64,000 bases of DNA from CAYMZZ01 sp046297935 (GTDB taxonomy: Bacteria > Bacteroidota > Bacteroidia > Chitinophagales > Chitinophagaceae). The notes beneath the pieces are model-generated. The model did no database searches. It had not been told where the DNA came from and saw nothing but the letters and a program-made list of their open reading frames with translations. Location: the NCBI GenBank assembly GCA_046297935.1, contig JBKBHA010000002.1:1-64000 (forward strand). Reading direction: 5' to 3'. The translations under genes were made by a program, and so were the position numbers. Shown here piece after piece: positions 41,483-51,309 of this stretch (the first letter of the stretch is position 1; each line of letters starts with the position of its first letter).

Positions 41483-42418
41483 ATGTCTGATTCTCCCGTA
41501 GCTCCCTGTTCCGGTGCCGCTCCCGCCCGTGTAAAAAAGCCCGACTGGCTTCGTGTAAAACTTCCTATTGGCGAAAGCTATAAACATGTGCGCGGACTGG
41601 TTGATACACACAAGCTTCATACGATCTGTGAAAGCGGAAACTGTCCGAATATGGGCGAATGCTGGGGGGCAGGCACTGCCACATTTATGATTTTGGGCAA
41701 CGTGTGCACCCGTAGCTGCGGTTTCTGCGCAGTGGCAACTGGTCGCCCTGAGCCGGTGGATTGGGATGAACCACAGCGGGTAGCAGAAGCCATTCACCTG
41801 ATGAAGGTGAAACACGCGGTGATTACATCCGTTGATCGCGATGAACTGAAGGACGGTGGCTCCACCGTGTGGTACAATACCATTCGTGCCGTAAAAGCGC
41901 TGAACCCCGATACTACGCTTGAAACCCTGATACCTGATTTCAAAGGGAAGAAGGAAGATATCCAGCGCATCATTGATGCGGCGCCAGAAGTGGTTTCGCA
42001 CAATATTGAAACCGTGGAGCGCTTGACCCGCCAGGTGCGTATACAAGCCAAATACTGGAGAAGCATGGAAGTGATTCGCACTTTAAAAGAGGGTGGAAGC
42101 CGCACCAAAAGCGGCATCATGCTTGGGCTGGGCGAAACACGCGAAGAAGTGATACAGACCCTGACCGATCTGCGCGATAATGGCTGTGATGTGGTTACCA
42201 TCGGGCAGTATCTGCAGCCCACACAACGTCACCTGCCTGTGCATCGTTTTGTACATCCTGACGAGTTTGCCGAATACCGCGAAATTGGATATGGTCTCGG
42301 TTTGGATTACGTGGAAAGCGGACCCCTTGTTCGCTCCTCGTATCATAGTGAGAGGCATGTTTTTGCCGGTCTCGGAAGAAAGGAATGGGAAATGTCGAAA
42401 ACTGCACAGAGCTCCTGA
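41483..42418 (+). CDS. lipA: Lipoyl synthase
   Basis: The 311-residue radical-SAM enzyme inserts two sulfur atoms into protein-bound octanoyl groups to make lipoyl cofactors for PDH and related complexes. The auxiliary cluster motif is [12 protein letters not shown] and the SAM cluster motif is CTRSCGFC. The substrate-loop serine region is [15 protein letters not shown]. Length and motifs match the family closely. It functionally serves the PDH complex, whose E1-beta gene is at 18640. Confidence 0.95.
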   Translation: MSDSPVAPCSGAAPARVKKPDWLRVKLPIGESYKHVRGLVDTHKLHTICESGNCPNMGECWGAGTATFMILGNVCTRSCGFCAVATGRPEPVDWDEPQRVAEAIHLMKVKHAVITSVDRDELKDGGSTVWYNTIRAVKALNPDTTLETLIPDFKGKKEDIQRIIDAAPEVVSHNIETVERLTRQVRIQAKYWRSMEVIRTLKEGGSRTKSGIMLGLGETREEVIQTLTDLRDNGCDVVTIGQYLQPTQRHLPVHRFVHPDEFAEYREIGYGLGLDYVESGPLVRSSYHSERHVFAGLGRKEWEMSKTAQSS

Positions 42419-42473
42419 TATTCTCAGTTTTTCGCGTTAAATTACAGGTTCCAATTCACCAAGCCTCTTTTGC

Positions 42474-44405
42474 ATGCCTGTTACTGTTCGTTCCCTTCTT
42501 TTGCTCTTCCTGCTGGCTTTTTTCGCATATACCGGCCATTCGCAGCAATATCAGCTAAACGGAAATGCAGCGGCTAATTCCTGTAATTGTTATACGCTGA
42601 CCAACGATGCTACTTTTCAAAGTGGCAGTGCCTGGAACCGTACTTTATTCGACCTCAATAATCCATTTGATTTCCGCTTTAGTGTGAACCTTGGCTGTAA
42701 AGATGCCACCGGTGCCGACGGGATTGTGTTCATGCTGCAACAACAAAGCACCAGTCTGGGAGCATCAGGTGGAGGAATGGGTTTTGACGGGGTGCAACCT
42801 TCTGTAGGTATTTTGCTGGATACCTGGCAGAATCTGGAAAATAATGATCCTGCTTTTGATCATATCAGCATTCAGGCCAATGGTGTCTTGTCGCATGGCA
42901 CCGACCTTGCCGGCCCTGTTCGCGCCTCGGCCAGCAGCGACAATATCGAAGATTGTGCCTGGCATATCCTCCGCATCACCTGGGATCCGGTTACACAATG
43001 GCTGCGTGCTTATTTCGACGGAAGCATGCGCGTTGAAGCACAGGTAAACCTGATCGGCACTATATTCAACAACAACCCGAATGTATTCTGGGGCTTCACC
43101 GCAGCCACCGGCGGCTCCAGTAACCGGCAACAGTTTTGTACGGCACTGGCGCCGGCATTTCAAACCAGCTTGACGGCTAACGCGGGCTGCCTCGGCGATG
43201 TCGTTAGTTTCGTCAACACTTCCGAGTCCTTTGCACCTATTATAGCTTATCACTGGGATTTTGGCGATGGTACTACCAGCAGCCTGCCTAACCCACCACC
43301 TAAATTGTATACCCAGCCTGGAAACTATGAGGTGAAACTTGCACTGAAAGGATTTGATGGCTGCGACAGCGATACCCTTCGAACTACCGTGTCGATCGGC
43401 GATTTTCCGGTGGCTGCGTTCGACGTGTATGATACCTGCTCTGGAGCTATACCCAGAATTGTAGACCGCTCAAGTGTTGCTGTGGGCGGCATCAACAACT
43501 GGCAGTGGTATTTGAATGGAAATGCCATTAGTCAGGCACAGCAGCCGCAACTGAGCGGATTGGCGCCGGGCAATTACGTTCTTGAGTTGGAAGTGGAAAG
43601 TGCCAACGGTTGCGGATCGCAGCGGGTAGCCAAGACATTTACCGTTCGTCCCTCGCCTGTAATTGAAGCCACGGTTGACAATGGTTGTATCAACCTGCCG
43701 GTACAACACCAGGCCTCACAGATTGACAATGCCACGCAAATAGTGCAATGGGACTGGCGCCTGGGCGACGGCACCCGTACGAATCAACCTGATTTTTCGT
43801 ATGCATACAGTGCAACCGGCAATTACAGCGCCGCTGTAGTGGCCGTTGCAAGTAATGGCTGTGTATCTAATACCGTTACTCTTCCGTTCAACATAAATCA
43901 GGCCGAGGCATTTGCCGGAAACGACACCGTGTTTATCAAGGACGAACCTTTTCAACTGAATGCGAGCGGCGGTGGAAGTTACCTGTGGTCACCCTCAACC
44001 GGCCTGAACGATCCCTCCTTACCTAATCCTACGGGCGTATTGCAGGACGACATCGTGTACACCGTTACGGTCACCACGCCCGAAGGTTGTACTGCTACCG
44101 ACGATATCGCCATCACCATATTCAGAGAGTCGAGGGTATACGTCCCTTCGGGTTTCACTCCCAATGGTGATGGGAAGAACGATACCTTTCTTCCTTACCT
44201 GATCGGCATTCGCTCGCTTGATTATTTCCAGGTGTACAATCGCTGGGGACAATTGGTATTTCAAACCCGCTCGGCCGGACAGGGTTGGGATGGCAGGTTT
44301 GGCGGCAGCCAGCAACCATCGGGCGTATACGTGTGGCGACTTCGTGCAGTTGATTATGCTGGTAAAGTGTACGAGCTAAAAGGATCTATAACCCTGATCA
44401 GATGA
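42474..44405 (+). CDS. L-type-lectin and PKD-domain T9SS protein (type B)
   Basis: This 643-residue exported protein has a signal peptide to about residue 24 (GHSQQ). An L-type lectin-like domain (about 25-230) includes GADGIVFMLQQQS and PSVGILLDTWQN. Three PKD-like domains follow (about 240-310, 315-395, 400-475; for example YHWDFGDGTTSSLP and WDWRLGDGTRTNQ). One SO_rep-like repeat (YLWSPSTGLNDPSLPNP) and a C-terminal gliding-motility/CHU_C type B sorting domain (VPSGFTPNGDGKNDTFLP ... NRWGQLVFQ) complete it. It should be exported by T9SS and bind surface carbohydrate. Its stop overlaps the next start. Confidence 0.85.
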   Translation: MPVTVRSLLLLFLLAFFAYTGHSQQYQLNGNAAANSCNCYTLTNDATFQSGSAWNRTLFDLNNPFDFRFSVNLGCKDATGADGIVFMLQQQSTSLGASGGGMGFDGVQPSVGILLDTWQNLENNDPAFDHISIQANGVLSHGTDLAGPVRASASSDNIEDCAWHILRITWDPVTQWLRAYFDGSMRVEAQVNLIGTIFNNNPNVFWGFTAATGGSSNRQQFCTALAPAFQTSLTANAGCLGDVVSFVNTSESFAPIIAYHWDFGDGTTSSLPNPPPKLYTQPGNYEVKLALKGFDGCDSDTLRTTVSIGDFPVAAFDVYDTCSGAIPRIVDRSSVAVGGINNWQWYLNGNAISQAQQPQLSGLAPGNYVLELEVESANGCGSQRVAKTFTVRPSPVIEATVDNGCINLPVQHQASQIDNATQIVQWDWRLGDGTRTNQPDFSYAYSATGNYSAAVVAVASNGCVSNTVTLPFNINQAEAFAGNDTVFIKDEPFQLNASGGGSYLWSPSTGLNDPSLPNPTGVLQDDIVYTVTVTTPEGCTATDDIAITIFRESRVYVPSGFTPNGDGKNDTFLPYLIGIRSLDYFQVYNRWGQLVFQTRSAGQGWDGRFGGSQQPSGVYVWRLRAVDYAGKVYELKGSITLIR

Positions 44406-45379
44406 AGAAACTTCTTTTGTTGGTTGTTGCCGCCTTCTTCGGCCTTCAATCATATGCACAGCTTAAATGGAAACAGGTTACAGAAGGATTCGGGTCAATT
44501 CCCCCAGGCGTCCGATTGTTTAGCAGCACCGATTCGCTGGGAGGGGAGCCCTCCGTGGCCTGGCACCTCGAAGCCAGATTGTCCGATGCATCACTCGAGT
44601 TCAGCACCGATACCAGCCAGGGAAGACGCCTGACTCCACAGGGTTTTTTTGAGAAGAACGGCCAGCCACTGGTTGTCGTCAACAGCAGCTTTTTTTCTTT
44701 TGCCAGCAATCAGAATCTGGGCATGATTGTGCGAAACCGGGAACTGATAGCTTTCAATGTACATTCCATTTTTAATAAAGCGGATAGTCAGTATCACTAC
44801 GTAATGCCAGGCAGTTTTGGAATTACAAAGAACAGGGTGGCTGATGTGGACTATGTGTTTACCGATAGTAACCGCCAATATCCGCTTGTTTTTCCGCAAG
44901 GGTATAGAAAAGGAGGGAACAGGGAAGCAAAGTCGGACCCGGGATGGAAAGATCTGGCCTTGCCTGGCAAAGGGCTTTTTGGAAAACGAAAGAAGAAATG
45001 GAAGATGGAAACTGCGGTTGCTGGTGGTCCGGTTTTGTTGCTGGACGGGAAGGTTCACATCAGCAATAACGAGGAGCGCAAATTCATGGGGAAAGCGATT
45101 GATGATCGGCATCCACGTACTGCTATCGGCTATACCCGCGATGGCAGGCTGATCCTGCTGATGGTAGAAGGGCGCAACCCCGGTAAGGCCGCTGGTGCCA
45201 GCCTGACCCAGCTTGCTAATATTTTGCTTGGGCTGGGTTGTGTGGAGGCGCTGAATTTGGATGGAGGAGGTAGTAGTTGCATGCTGGTTAACGGAAAAGA
45301 GACCATTCGGCCCTCTGATAAGGAAGGGCAGAGGCCGGTGCCCGGGGTTTTACTAATCAGGAGCAGAATAAACCCCTAA
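44402..45379 (+). CDS. Phosphodiester glycosidase-family protein, exported
   Basis: The 325-residue protein has a signal peptide (MKKLLLLVVAAFFGLQSYAQ) and a NAGPA/DUF2233-like domain: VVNSSFFSF near the start, HPRTAIGYTRDGRLILLMVE and ALNLDGGGSSCMLVNGK near the end, which are the family hallmarks. Related enzymes release GlcNAc from phosphodiesters or cleave peptidoglycan and polysaccharide linkages. The ATG overlaps the stop of the T9SS lectin gene by 4 nt, which indicates translational coupling and a shared process at the cell surface. Confidence 0.85.
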   Translation: MKKLLLLVVAAFFGLQSYAQLKWKQVTEGFGSIPPGVRLFSSTDSLGGEPSVAWHLEARLSDASLEFSTDTSQGRRLTPQGFFEKNGQPLVVVNSSFFSFASNQNLGMIVRNRELIAFNVHSIFNKADSQYHYVMPGSFGITKNRVADVDYVFTDSNRQYPLVFPQGYRKGGNREAKSDPGWKDLALPGKGLFGKRKKKWKMETAVAGGPVLLLDGKVHISNNEERKFMGKAIDDRHPRTAIGYTRDGRLILLMVEGRNPGKAAGASLTQLANILLGLGCVEALNLDGGGSSCMLVNGKETIRPSDKEGQRPVPGVLLIRSRINP

Positions 45380-45458
45380 ATAGGTCAAAAAAGCCTCACC
45401 GAATTTGGATGCTAACTGATTTGGCACAATTTTGCGTGCTAATCCTAAAATTCACTCC

Positions 45459-45605
45459 ATGAAAAGGCTCGTTTACCCCCTTATGCTGATCACCCTTTCG
45501 CTGGTGGCAGCCGCTATGATTACAACGATACTTGCAAAATCATTGGCTTCCTACGAGCATCAGCCCGTTCAGCCGGTGCAAAACACCGAACTGGCTTCCA
45601 GATAA
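45459..45605 (+). CDS. Small single-helix membrane peptide
   Basis: The 48-residue reading has a charged start (MKRLVYP), one hydrophobic helix (LMLITLSLVAAAMITTILA) and a short polar tail. It has an ATG and reasonable codon composition, between a T9SS operon and a convergent kinase gene. No family is recognised. It may be a real small membrane protein or a chance frame. Confidence 0.45.
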   Translation: MKRLVYPLMLITLSLVAAAMITTILAKSLASYEHQPVQPVQNTELASR

Positions 45606-45624
45606 GCGGTTGAATTTCTGAATT

Positions 45625-46605
45625 TTAATTGTGTTCCCAGGCCAGGGCGCTTGCGCCCAGAATGGCAGCGTCTGACTCCTTCAGATGGCTGATCAGGATC
45701 TTTACCTTGTTTTGAAATACCTGTATCAGATTCTCTTCCATGTGCTCCCGCGTAGGCTTCAGGATTAAATCTCCAGCCTTGGTCAGCCCTCCAAACAGAA
45801 TAATGGCTTCCGGACTTGAAAACATAACGGCGTTGGCCAATGCAAGTCCAAGTACGCGACCTGTAAATTCATAGACATGTCGGGCCAGGGCATCACCCTG
45901 TATGGCCGCTTCGTATACTTTCTTTGAATCGAGTTCTTCCCTGGGTATATCGCGCAGGAGACTGGGTTCATTGGTGGTGTCCAGCAGTTCCAGAGCAGTA
46001 TATCGCACGCCTGTAGCGCTGGCATAGCTCTCCAGCGAACCTTTCTTGCCGGTGCCCGGATGCAGGCGTCCGTCGGGGATAATGATGGTATGTCCGAGTT
46101 CGCCAGCAAAGCCGTCGTGACCATAGATAAGCTGACCATTGGCAACGATACCGCTTCCTACACCCGTACCAAGAGTAATCATAATGAATTCACGCATGCC
46201 TTTGGCAGCACCATACATCATTTCGCCAATGGCTGCGGCGTTTGCATCGTTGGTCAGCGTTACCGGCAGCTTGAATCGTGCTTCAATCAGTTTAGCCAGC
46301 GGAATAATGCCTTTCCATGGAAGGTTAGGAGCGTATTCGATAGTACCGGTATAGTAGTTGCCGTTGGGAGCACCAACACCAATTCCTTTGATGAGGCCTA
46401 CGCCACCGGCTTTTTCGATCAGCTTCGAAAGCGCCTGATACAACTCTTCTATAAATGTTTCTACTTCAGCGTGCTTTTTAGTGGAGATTTCGTCGGAGAA
46501 AAGGACGTTTCCGTCTCTGTCAACAATACCAAATTTGGTTCCTGTACCGCCAATGTCGATGCCCACAGCAAGTTGTTGTCTGGCAACCGGTTTTTTTTCA
46601 GCCAT
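45625..46605 (-). CDS. ROK-family sugar kinase (glucokinase-type)
   Basis: The 326-residue protein has the ATP-binding phosphate loop AVGIDIGGTGTKFGIVD and the sugar-binding NDANAAAIGEMMYGAA with the catalytic Asp. The ELGHTIII motif follows. The zinc-binding cysteines of classical ROK proteins (CxCGxxGC) are missing: PGTGKKGSLES takes their place, as in polyphosphate- or ATP-glucokinases. It probably phosphorylates glucose delivered by the adjacent transporter. It is downstream of the FucP-type gene but separated from it by a terminator. Confidence 0.85.
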   Translation of the reverse strand: MAEKKPVARQQLAVGIDIGGTGTKFGIVDRDGNVLFSDEISTKKHAEVETFIEELYQALSKLIEKAGGVGLIKGIGVGAPNGNYYTGTIEYAPNLPWKGIIPLAKLIEARFKLPVTLTNDANAAAIGEMMYGAAKGMREFIMITLGTGVGSGIVANGQLIYGHDGFAGELGHTIIIPDGRLHPGTGKKGSLESYASATGVRYTALELLDTTNEPSLLRDIPREELDSKKVYEAAIQGDALARHVYEFTGRVLGLALANAVMFSSPEAIILFGGLTKAGDLILKPTREHMEENLIQVFQNKVKILISHLKESDAAILGASALAWEHN

Positions 46606-46620
46606 CGTTTGTGTAAGTGT

Positions 46621-46660
46621 GCGTTAAAAGAAAGCCCCGTTACTTCAACGTAACGGGGCT
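46621..46660 (-). terminator. Intrinsic terminator of the FucP-type gene
   Basis: AGCCCCGTTAC (46633-46643) pairs perfectly with GTAACGGGGCT (46650-46660). On the minus strand it is followed by TTTCTTTT. Confidence 0.8.
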
Positions 46661-46687
46661 ATAAATGTACGAACTTATTGGATTGGA

Positions 46688-48298
46688 TTAGTGACCGCCT
46701 CCAATTTGCTCATCGAAATTCAGTCCTTGTTTTTTCAGCACAGCTCTGGTCTTTACAGCCATCCAGGCCAGGAAAAGGAAGCAGGCGGCCGCAACCAGAT
46801 AGGAGTAGTGCATGCCAATAGAACTCATATCACCCAGCGATCCCTGCAATGGTGGAATGACCGCACCTCCCAGGATCATCATGATCAGAAATGCCGAGCC
46901 CTGCGATGTGTATTTACCCAAACCACCCACGCCCAAAGCGAAAATACAGGGCCACATTACCGAACAGAAAAGACCGCCGGCAATGAATGCATACACTGAT
47001 ACAATGCCGGTAGTAAATACTCCAATCAACATGGAAACCATGGCCAGTACAGAAACTGTAACAAGAGTCTTAACAGGTTTTTCCTGCCCATAAAAGAATG
47101 CAGCTACTGCAATCGCTACACAAATGGCATAAGCATACAGATCTTCCACATTGCTACCATAGAGGTAATTTACGTAAAGCACAACGCCAAACGCCACAAA
47201 AGGCACTATGATGCGCGCGATTGTTTTTGACATACCTGTCAGGTTGAACACACTTACTGCACCCGTCCACCGACCAATCATCAAACTGCCCCAATACATG
47301 GAAATATAATGCGAGATCTGACTTTCGTCGAGGCCCATTTCCGTCATGTAACCGGGCGTTTTCAGCAAAGCACCGAAGTTGTTATCAATCGTCACTTCTA
47401 CACCTACATACACAAAAATGCCCAGCATGCCATAGATCAACTGTGGATATTTCATCGCGCCCCAGCCTTCCGGAACCCGTTGCGCCTTTTCATTTGAATA
47501 AAATAAAATGCCAACAACGGCCACCAGCGTAATCAGGAGCAAAGCAAGTTTCGGTAATACTTCCATTTGACCAAGTATGATCACTAAAACAATGAAACCG
47601 GTCATCAACAACAATGAGAGCGCTGCTTTGTTACCTTTTTCGAAGGGTTCCGTATTCTTGCCGGAAGGAAGTTTGGATACAGCAAAGAAGATGGCAACTG
47701 CAAGAAATACACCCGCAACGATCAGGTACAAAGTGTTGATGTTGGTAACCGTTACTTCTTTTTCAGGAGAACCAACAGCGCCGAATAGGAAATAGGAAAC
47801 GATGATTGGTCCAAGCGTGGTACCAAACGAATTAACACCACCTCCCAGATTCAGACGATGCGAACCAGTGGCCGGATCGCCAAGGGCAATGGCAAAGGGC
47901 TGCGCAGCAGTTTGTTGAAGCGAAAAGCCTAATGCAACCACAAAAAACGACGCCAGAATAGCCGGGAACGATTCCGCATTGGTCGAAGGAATAATCAACA
48001 AAGCACCGGCTACTGAAATCAACAGGCCGTAGATAATCCCCTTCTTATATCCTATACGATTGAGTATATCATAGCCCAACACATTAGACAACAAGAACAG
48101 AATTAGCGAACCGAAGAAATAAGCAACATAAAAAGCCGAACCAATCAATTGCGACTCAAACTGGCTCAGGTTGAAGTGAGTTTTACAAAAGGGAATAAAG
48201 ATACTGTTGGAGGCGGCGATGAAACCCCAGAAAAAGAAAACAGTCACCAGCGTACCCAACGCGCCATAGTTGGTTGGTATTTTAGTTTGTTGATTCAT
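46688..48298 (-). CDS. FucP-family MFS sugar:proton symporter
   Basis: The 536-residue protein has about twelve membrane helices. It begins with TVFFFWGFIAASNSIFIPF, the FucP/GluP-type first helix, and has QQTAAQPFAIALGDP in helix 5. A long central loop (about 205-290) has extra helices. Family members import fucose, glucose or galactose. Its place next to a ROK kinase and the glycogen genes suggests glucose or galactose. Confidence 0.85.
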   Translation of the reverse strand: MNQQTKIPTNYGALGTLVTVFFFWGFIAASNSIFIPFCKTHFNLSQFESQLIGSAFYVAYFFGSLILFLLSNVLGYDILNRIGYKKGIIYGLLISVAGALLIIPSTNAESFPAILASFFVVALGFSLQQTAAQPFAIALGDPATGSHRLNLGGGVNSFGTTLGPIIVSYFLFGAVGSPEKEVTVTNINTLYLIVAGVFLAVAIFFAVSKLPSGKNTEPFEKGNKAALSLLLMTGFIVLVIILGQMEVLPKLALLLITLVAVVGILFYSNEKAQRVPEGWGAMKYPQLIYGMLGIFVYVGVEVTIDNNFGALLKTPGYMTEMGLDESQISHYISMYWGSLMIGRWTGAVSVFNLTGMSKTIARIIVPFVAFGVVLYVNYLYGSNVEDLYAYAICVAIAVAAFFYGQEKPVKTLVTVSVLAMVSMLIGVFTTGIVSVYAFIAGGLFCSVMWPCIFALGVGGLGKYTSQGSAFLIMMILGGAVIPPLQGSLGDMSSIGMHYSYLVAAACFLFLAWMAVKTRAVLKKQGLNFDEQIGGGH

Positions 48299-48434
48299 AG
48301 CAATTCGTCGGTTTGTAATTGAGCACTCAAAATAAACAGATTTCAGTTAGCGAAAAATTTTTAATTCAAACCGAACAGGCATTAGCAAAAACAACTTAAT
48401 TTGAATAAGATTCTTCATCAAACAATCAGACTGA

Positions 48435-49856
48435 ATGGAAATTGTACACGTAGCGGCCGAATGTTACCCGGTAGCCAAAGCCGGCGGACTGGGTGATGTG
48501 GTAGGAGCACTCCCCAAATACCAGAACGAGCTGGGACATGTTGCCAAAGTGGTGATGCCTATGTACCGGACCAAGTTCCTGTACAATCATCAGTGGGAAC
48601 TGGTGCACGAAGGCGGTCAGCAACTGGGTTCCCACTGGTTTCATTACAGTGTTATTCGGGAGAAATCCAATAAGCTGGGTTTCGATCTGTACCTGATCGA
48701 TATCAACGGTCTGCTTGATCGCGAAAAAATTTATGGCTACGACGACGATACCGAACGATTCCTGGCCTTCCAGATTGCCTTCTGCGACTGGATCAACCGC
48801 TGGCAACATCAGCCGGATGTGATCCATTGCCATGATCATCATACAGGACTGATCCCTTTTATGATGAAATATTGCTATGCCTTTCGCGACCGGCTGGCTT
48901 CGGTTCCTTCGGTATTTACCGTACACAACGGGCAATATCAGGGCTGGATCGGATGGGACAAATATTATTACCTGCCGGCTTACGACAGCTGGAACTGGGG
49001 TATGCTCGACTGGAACAACACGATCAATCCGATGGCATCGGCTGTGAAATGTGCCTGGAAGGTGACAACCGTGAGCCATAGCTATCTCGGCGAGCTGAGG
49101 GAATCGGCCAACGGCCTGGAAAATCTATTTGAATATGAAAGAGGGAAAAGCATTGGTGTTTTAAACGGCATCGATACGCAGGTATGGGATCCCGAAACAG
49201 ATGCTTATCTGGCTCGCAACTACGATCGCGAGCTCGTAGAAAAGGGCAAACAAAAAAACAAAAAAGAAATATGCGGACAGTTCGGACTTGATCCGGATAA
49301 GCCCCTGGTTGCTTTTATTGGTCGCCTGGTAGGGGAGAAGGCCGCCGACCTGCTGCCTGAAGCCATTAGCCAGTCCATCTACCACCATCACGGCAAAGCC
49401 AATTTTCTGGTGCTTGGCTCTGGCGAGGGACACCTGGAAGAACAGCTCGATCATATGAAACATCAGTTTCACGGATATTACAACAGCTTCATCGGCTATA
49501 GCGAGCCACTCAGCCACATGATTTATGCCGGGGCCGACTTTTTGCTCATGCCAAGTCGCGTGGAACCCTGCGGCCTGAACCAGATGTATGCACTGCGTTA
49601 TGGTACCGTACCCATGGTTCGAAGTGTGGGTGGGTTGAAGGACACTATTCGCGACTTTGGCGAATGGCAGGGATTCGGCATTCGTTTCGATCAGGCCAGT
49701 GTATGGGACATCACTTACTCTGTGGGCCGGGCAATCGATCTGTACGATAACAAACGTGATCTATATCAATGGATGCGTGGTCACATGATGAGTATTGATC
49801 ATAGCTGGGACTCCTCCGCCCAGCAGTACATTGATATTTACCAGTCGTTGAAGTAA
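48435..49856 (+). CDS. glgA: Glycogen synthase
   Basis: The 473-residue GT5 enzyme extends alpha-1,4-glucan chains from ADP-glucose. It starts MEIVHVAAECYPVAKAGGLGDVVGALPK, with the KAGGLGD motif that binds ADP-glucose. The C-terminal GT-B half has FIGRLVGEKAADLLPEA and PSRVEPCGLNQMYALRYG, with the catalytic Glu in EPCGLNQ. It is divergent from the FucP-type gene and 80 nt upstream of glgC, a natural storage operon. Confidence 0.93.
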   Translation: MEIVHVAAECYPVAKAGGLGDVVGALPKYQNELGHVAKVVMPMYRTKFLYNHQWELVHEGGQQLGSHWFHYSVIREKSNKLGFDLYLIDINGLLDREKIYGYDDDTERFLAFQIAFCDWINRWQHQPDVIHCHDHHTGLIPFMMKYCYAFRDRLASVPSVFTVHNGQYQGWIGWDKYYYLPAYDSWNWGMLDWNNTINPMASAVKCAWKVTTVSHSYLGELRESANGLENLFEYERGKSIGVLNGIDTQVWDPETDAYLARNYDRELVEKGKQKNKKEICGQFGLDPDKPLVAFIGRLVGEKAADLLPEAISQSIYHHHGKANFLVLGSGEGHLEEQLDHMKHQFHGYYNSFIGYSEPLSHMIYAGADFLLMPSRVEPCGLNQMYALRYGTVPMVRSVGGLKDTIRDFGEWQGFGIRFDQASVWDITYSVGRAIDLYDNKRDLYQWMRGHMMSIDHSWDSSAQQYIDIYQSLK

Positions 49857-49936
49857 TGCATCATTATTTTATACCCGCTGAGTTTTCAAATCAAATTCTA
49901 CTTAACTTTTCCGAAATATCTTAAAAAACGAATGCC

Positions 49937-51217
49937 ATGTCAATTGCGAAAGAAATTGTCAGTGTGATCCTCGGAGGTGGAGCCGGTTCCCGCCTTTATC
50001 CCTTAACCGCCAGCCGCTCCAAACCTGCCGTGCCCATTGCCGGCAAATACCGCCTGGTCGATATTCCCATTTCAAACTGTATGAACTCGGGCATCAACCG
50101 CATGTTTGTACTTACGCAGTTCAACTCGGCATCGCTCAACCGGCACATTAAAAACACCTACCATTTCAGCGCATTCAGTTCGGCATTTGTAGATATCCTC
50201 GCAGCAGAACAAACCCCCGACAACCCCACCTGGTACCAGGGTACTGCCGATGCTGTGCGGCAGAGTCTCCGGCATATTGCGCCCTTCGACAGCGATTATG
50301 TGCTTATTCTTTCCGGCGACCAGCTTTACCAGATGGATTTTCAGGAAATGCTCGACAACCATAAAGCTACTGGCGCCGATATTTCAATCGCCACCATTCC
50401 TGTTGCCGACCGTGAAGCACCTGAATTCGGTATCCTGAAAAAAGATAGCTCCGGACTCATCACATCTTTTATTGAAAAGCCTAAAAAAGATGTGTTACCC
50501 GAGTGGGAAAGCGATACCGGTGACGAAATGCAACGTGCCGGAAGAAAGTATCTCGCCTCAATGGGGATCTATATTTTCAATCGCAGTCTGTTGATGGATT
50601 ACCTGATGAATCTCTATCCCGAAGCCACGGATTTCGGTAAAGAGATTATACCTCAAGCTATCGACAAATGCAAAGTAGCATCTTACCAATACGATGGTTA
50701 CTGGACTGATATCGGTAACATCTATTCTTTCTTTGAAGCCAACCTTGGTTTGACGGCTGATCTGCCCGACTTCAATCTTTTCGACAACAACCGTTCCATC
50801 TACACCCGTGCCCGCATGCTGCCTCCTGCCAAAGTGAGCGGCACCACTCTCGAAAAAACGGTGATCGCCGAAGGCTCCATCATTAATGCGTCGAGAATGG
50901 AACAATGTGTAGTTGGTATACGCTCGCGAATCGGACACGGATCCACCATCGTGAGCTCCTATCTGATGGGTAACGACTACTACGAGACCCTGCAGGACAT
51001 TGCCCAGGATCAGGCCAAAGGCATTCCGTTGTTGGGTATTGGCAATCGTTGTTATATCAAAAACGCCATCCTCGACAAGAATTGTCGGATTGGCGACGAT
51101 GTGAGGATCAATGGCGGTCCGCATCTGGAAAATACCGATCAGCCTTTGTACACCATTAAAGACGGAATAGTGGTGGTTAAAAAAGGTGCCGTTATTCCGA
51201 ACGGATTTGTGATTTGA
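49937..51217 (+). CDS. glgC: Glucose-1-phosphate adenylyltransferase
   Basis: The 426-residue enzyme makes ADP-glucose for GlgA. The nucleotide-binding signature is ILGGGAGSRLYPLTASRSKPAVPI, and the glucose-1-phosphate site is in EFGILKKDSSG and FIEKP. The C-terminal left-handed beta-helix (about 300-426, for example CRIGDDVRINGGPHL) is the regulatory and oligomerisation part. It follows glgA and ends in a strong terminator. Confidence 0.95.
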   Translation: MSIAKEIVSVILGGGAGSRLYPLTASRSKPAVPIAGKYRLVDIPISNCMNSGINRMFVLTQFNSASLNRHIKNTYHFSAFSSAFVDILAAEQTPDNPTWYQGTADAVRQSLRHIAPFDSDYVLILSGDQLYQMDFQEMLDNHKATGADISIATIPVADREAPEFGILKKDSSGLITSFIEKPKKDVLPEWESDTGDEMQRAGRKYLASMGIYIFNRSLLMDYLMNLYPEATDFGKEIIPQAIDKCKVASYQYDGYWTDIGNIYSFFEANLGLTADLPDFNLFDNNRSIYTRARMLPPAKVSGTTLEKTVIAEGSIINASRMEQCVVGIRSRIGHGSTIVSSYLMGNDYYETLQDIAQDQAKGIPLLGIGNRCYIKNAILDKNCRIGDDVRINGGPHLENTDQPLYTIKDGIVVVKKGAVIPNGFVI

Positions 51218-51224
51218 TATTTTG

Positions 51225-51253
51225 TTCCCGGTACCCTGCCGGGAATTTTTTTT
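51225..51253 (+). terminator. Intrinsic terminator of glgC
   Basis: TTCCCGG (51225-51231) pairs with CCGGGAA (51239-51245), followed by eight T residues. Confidence 0.85.
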
Positions 51254-51309
51254 AGGGCAAATGTGTACTAGTTACATATTATTGTATCTTTATTTTATTA
51301 ACGCTTGCC

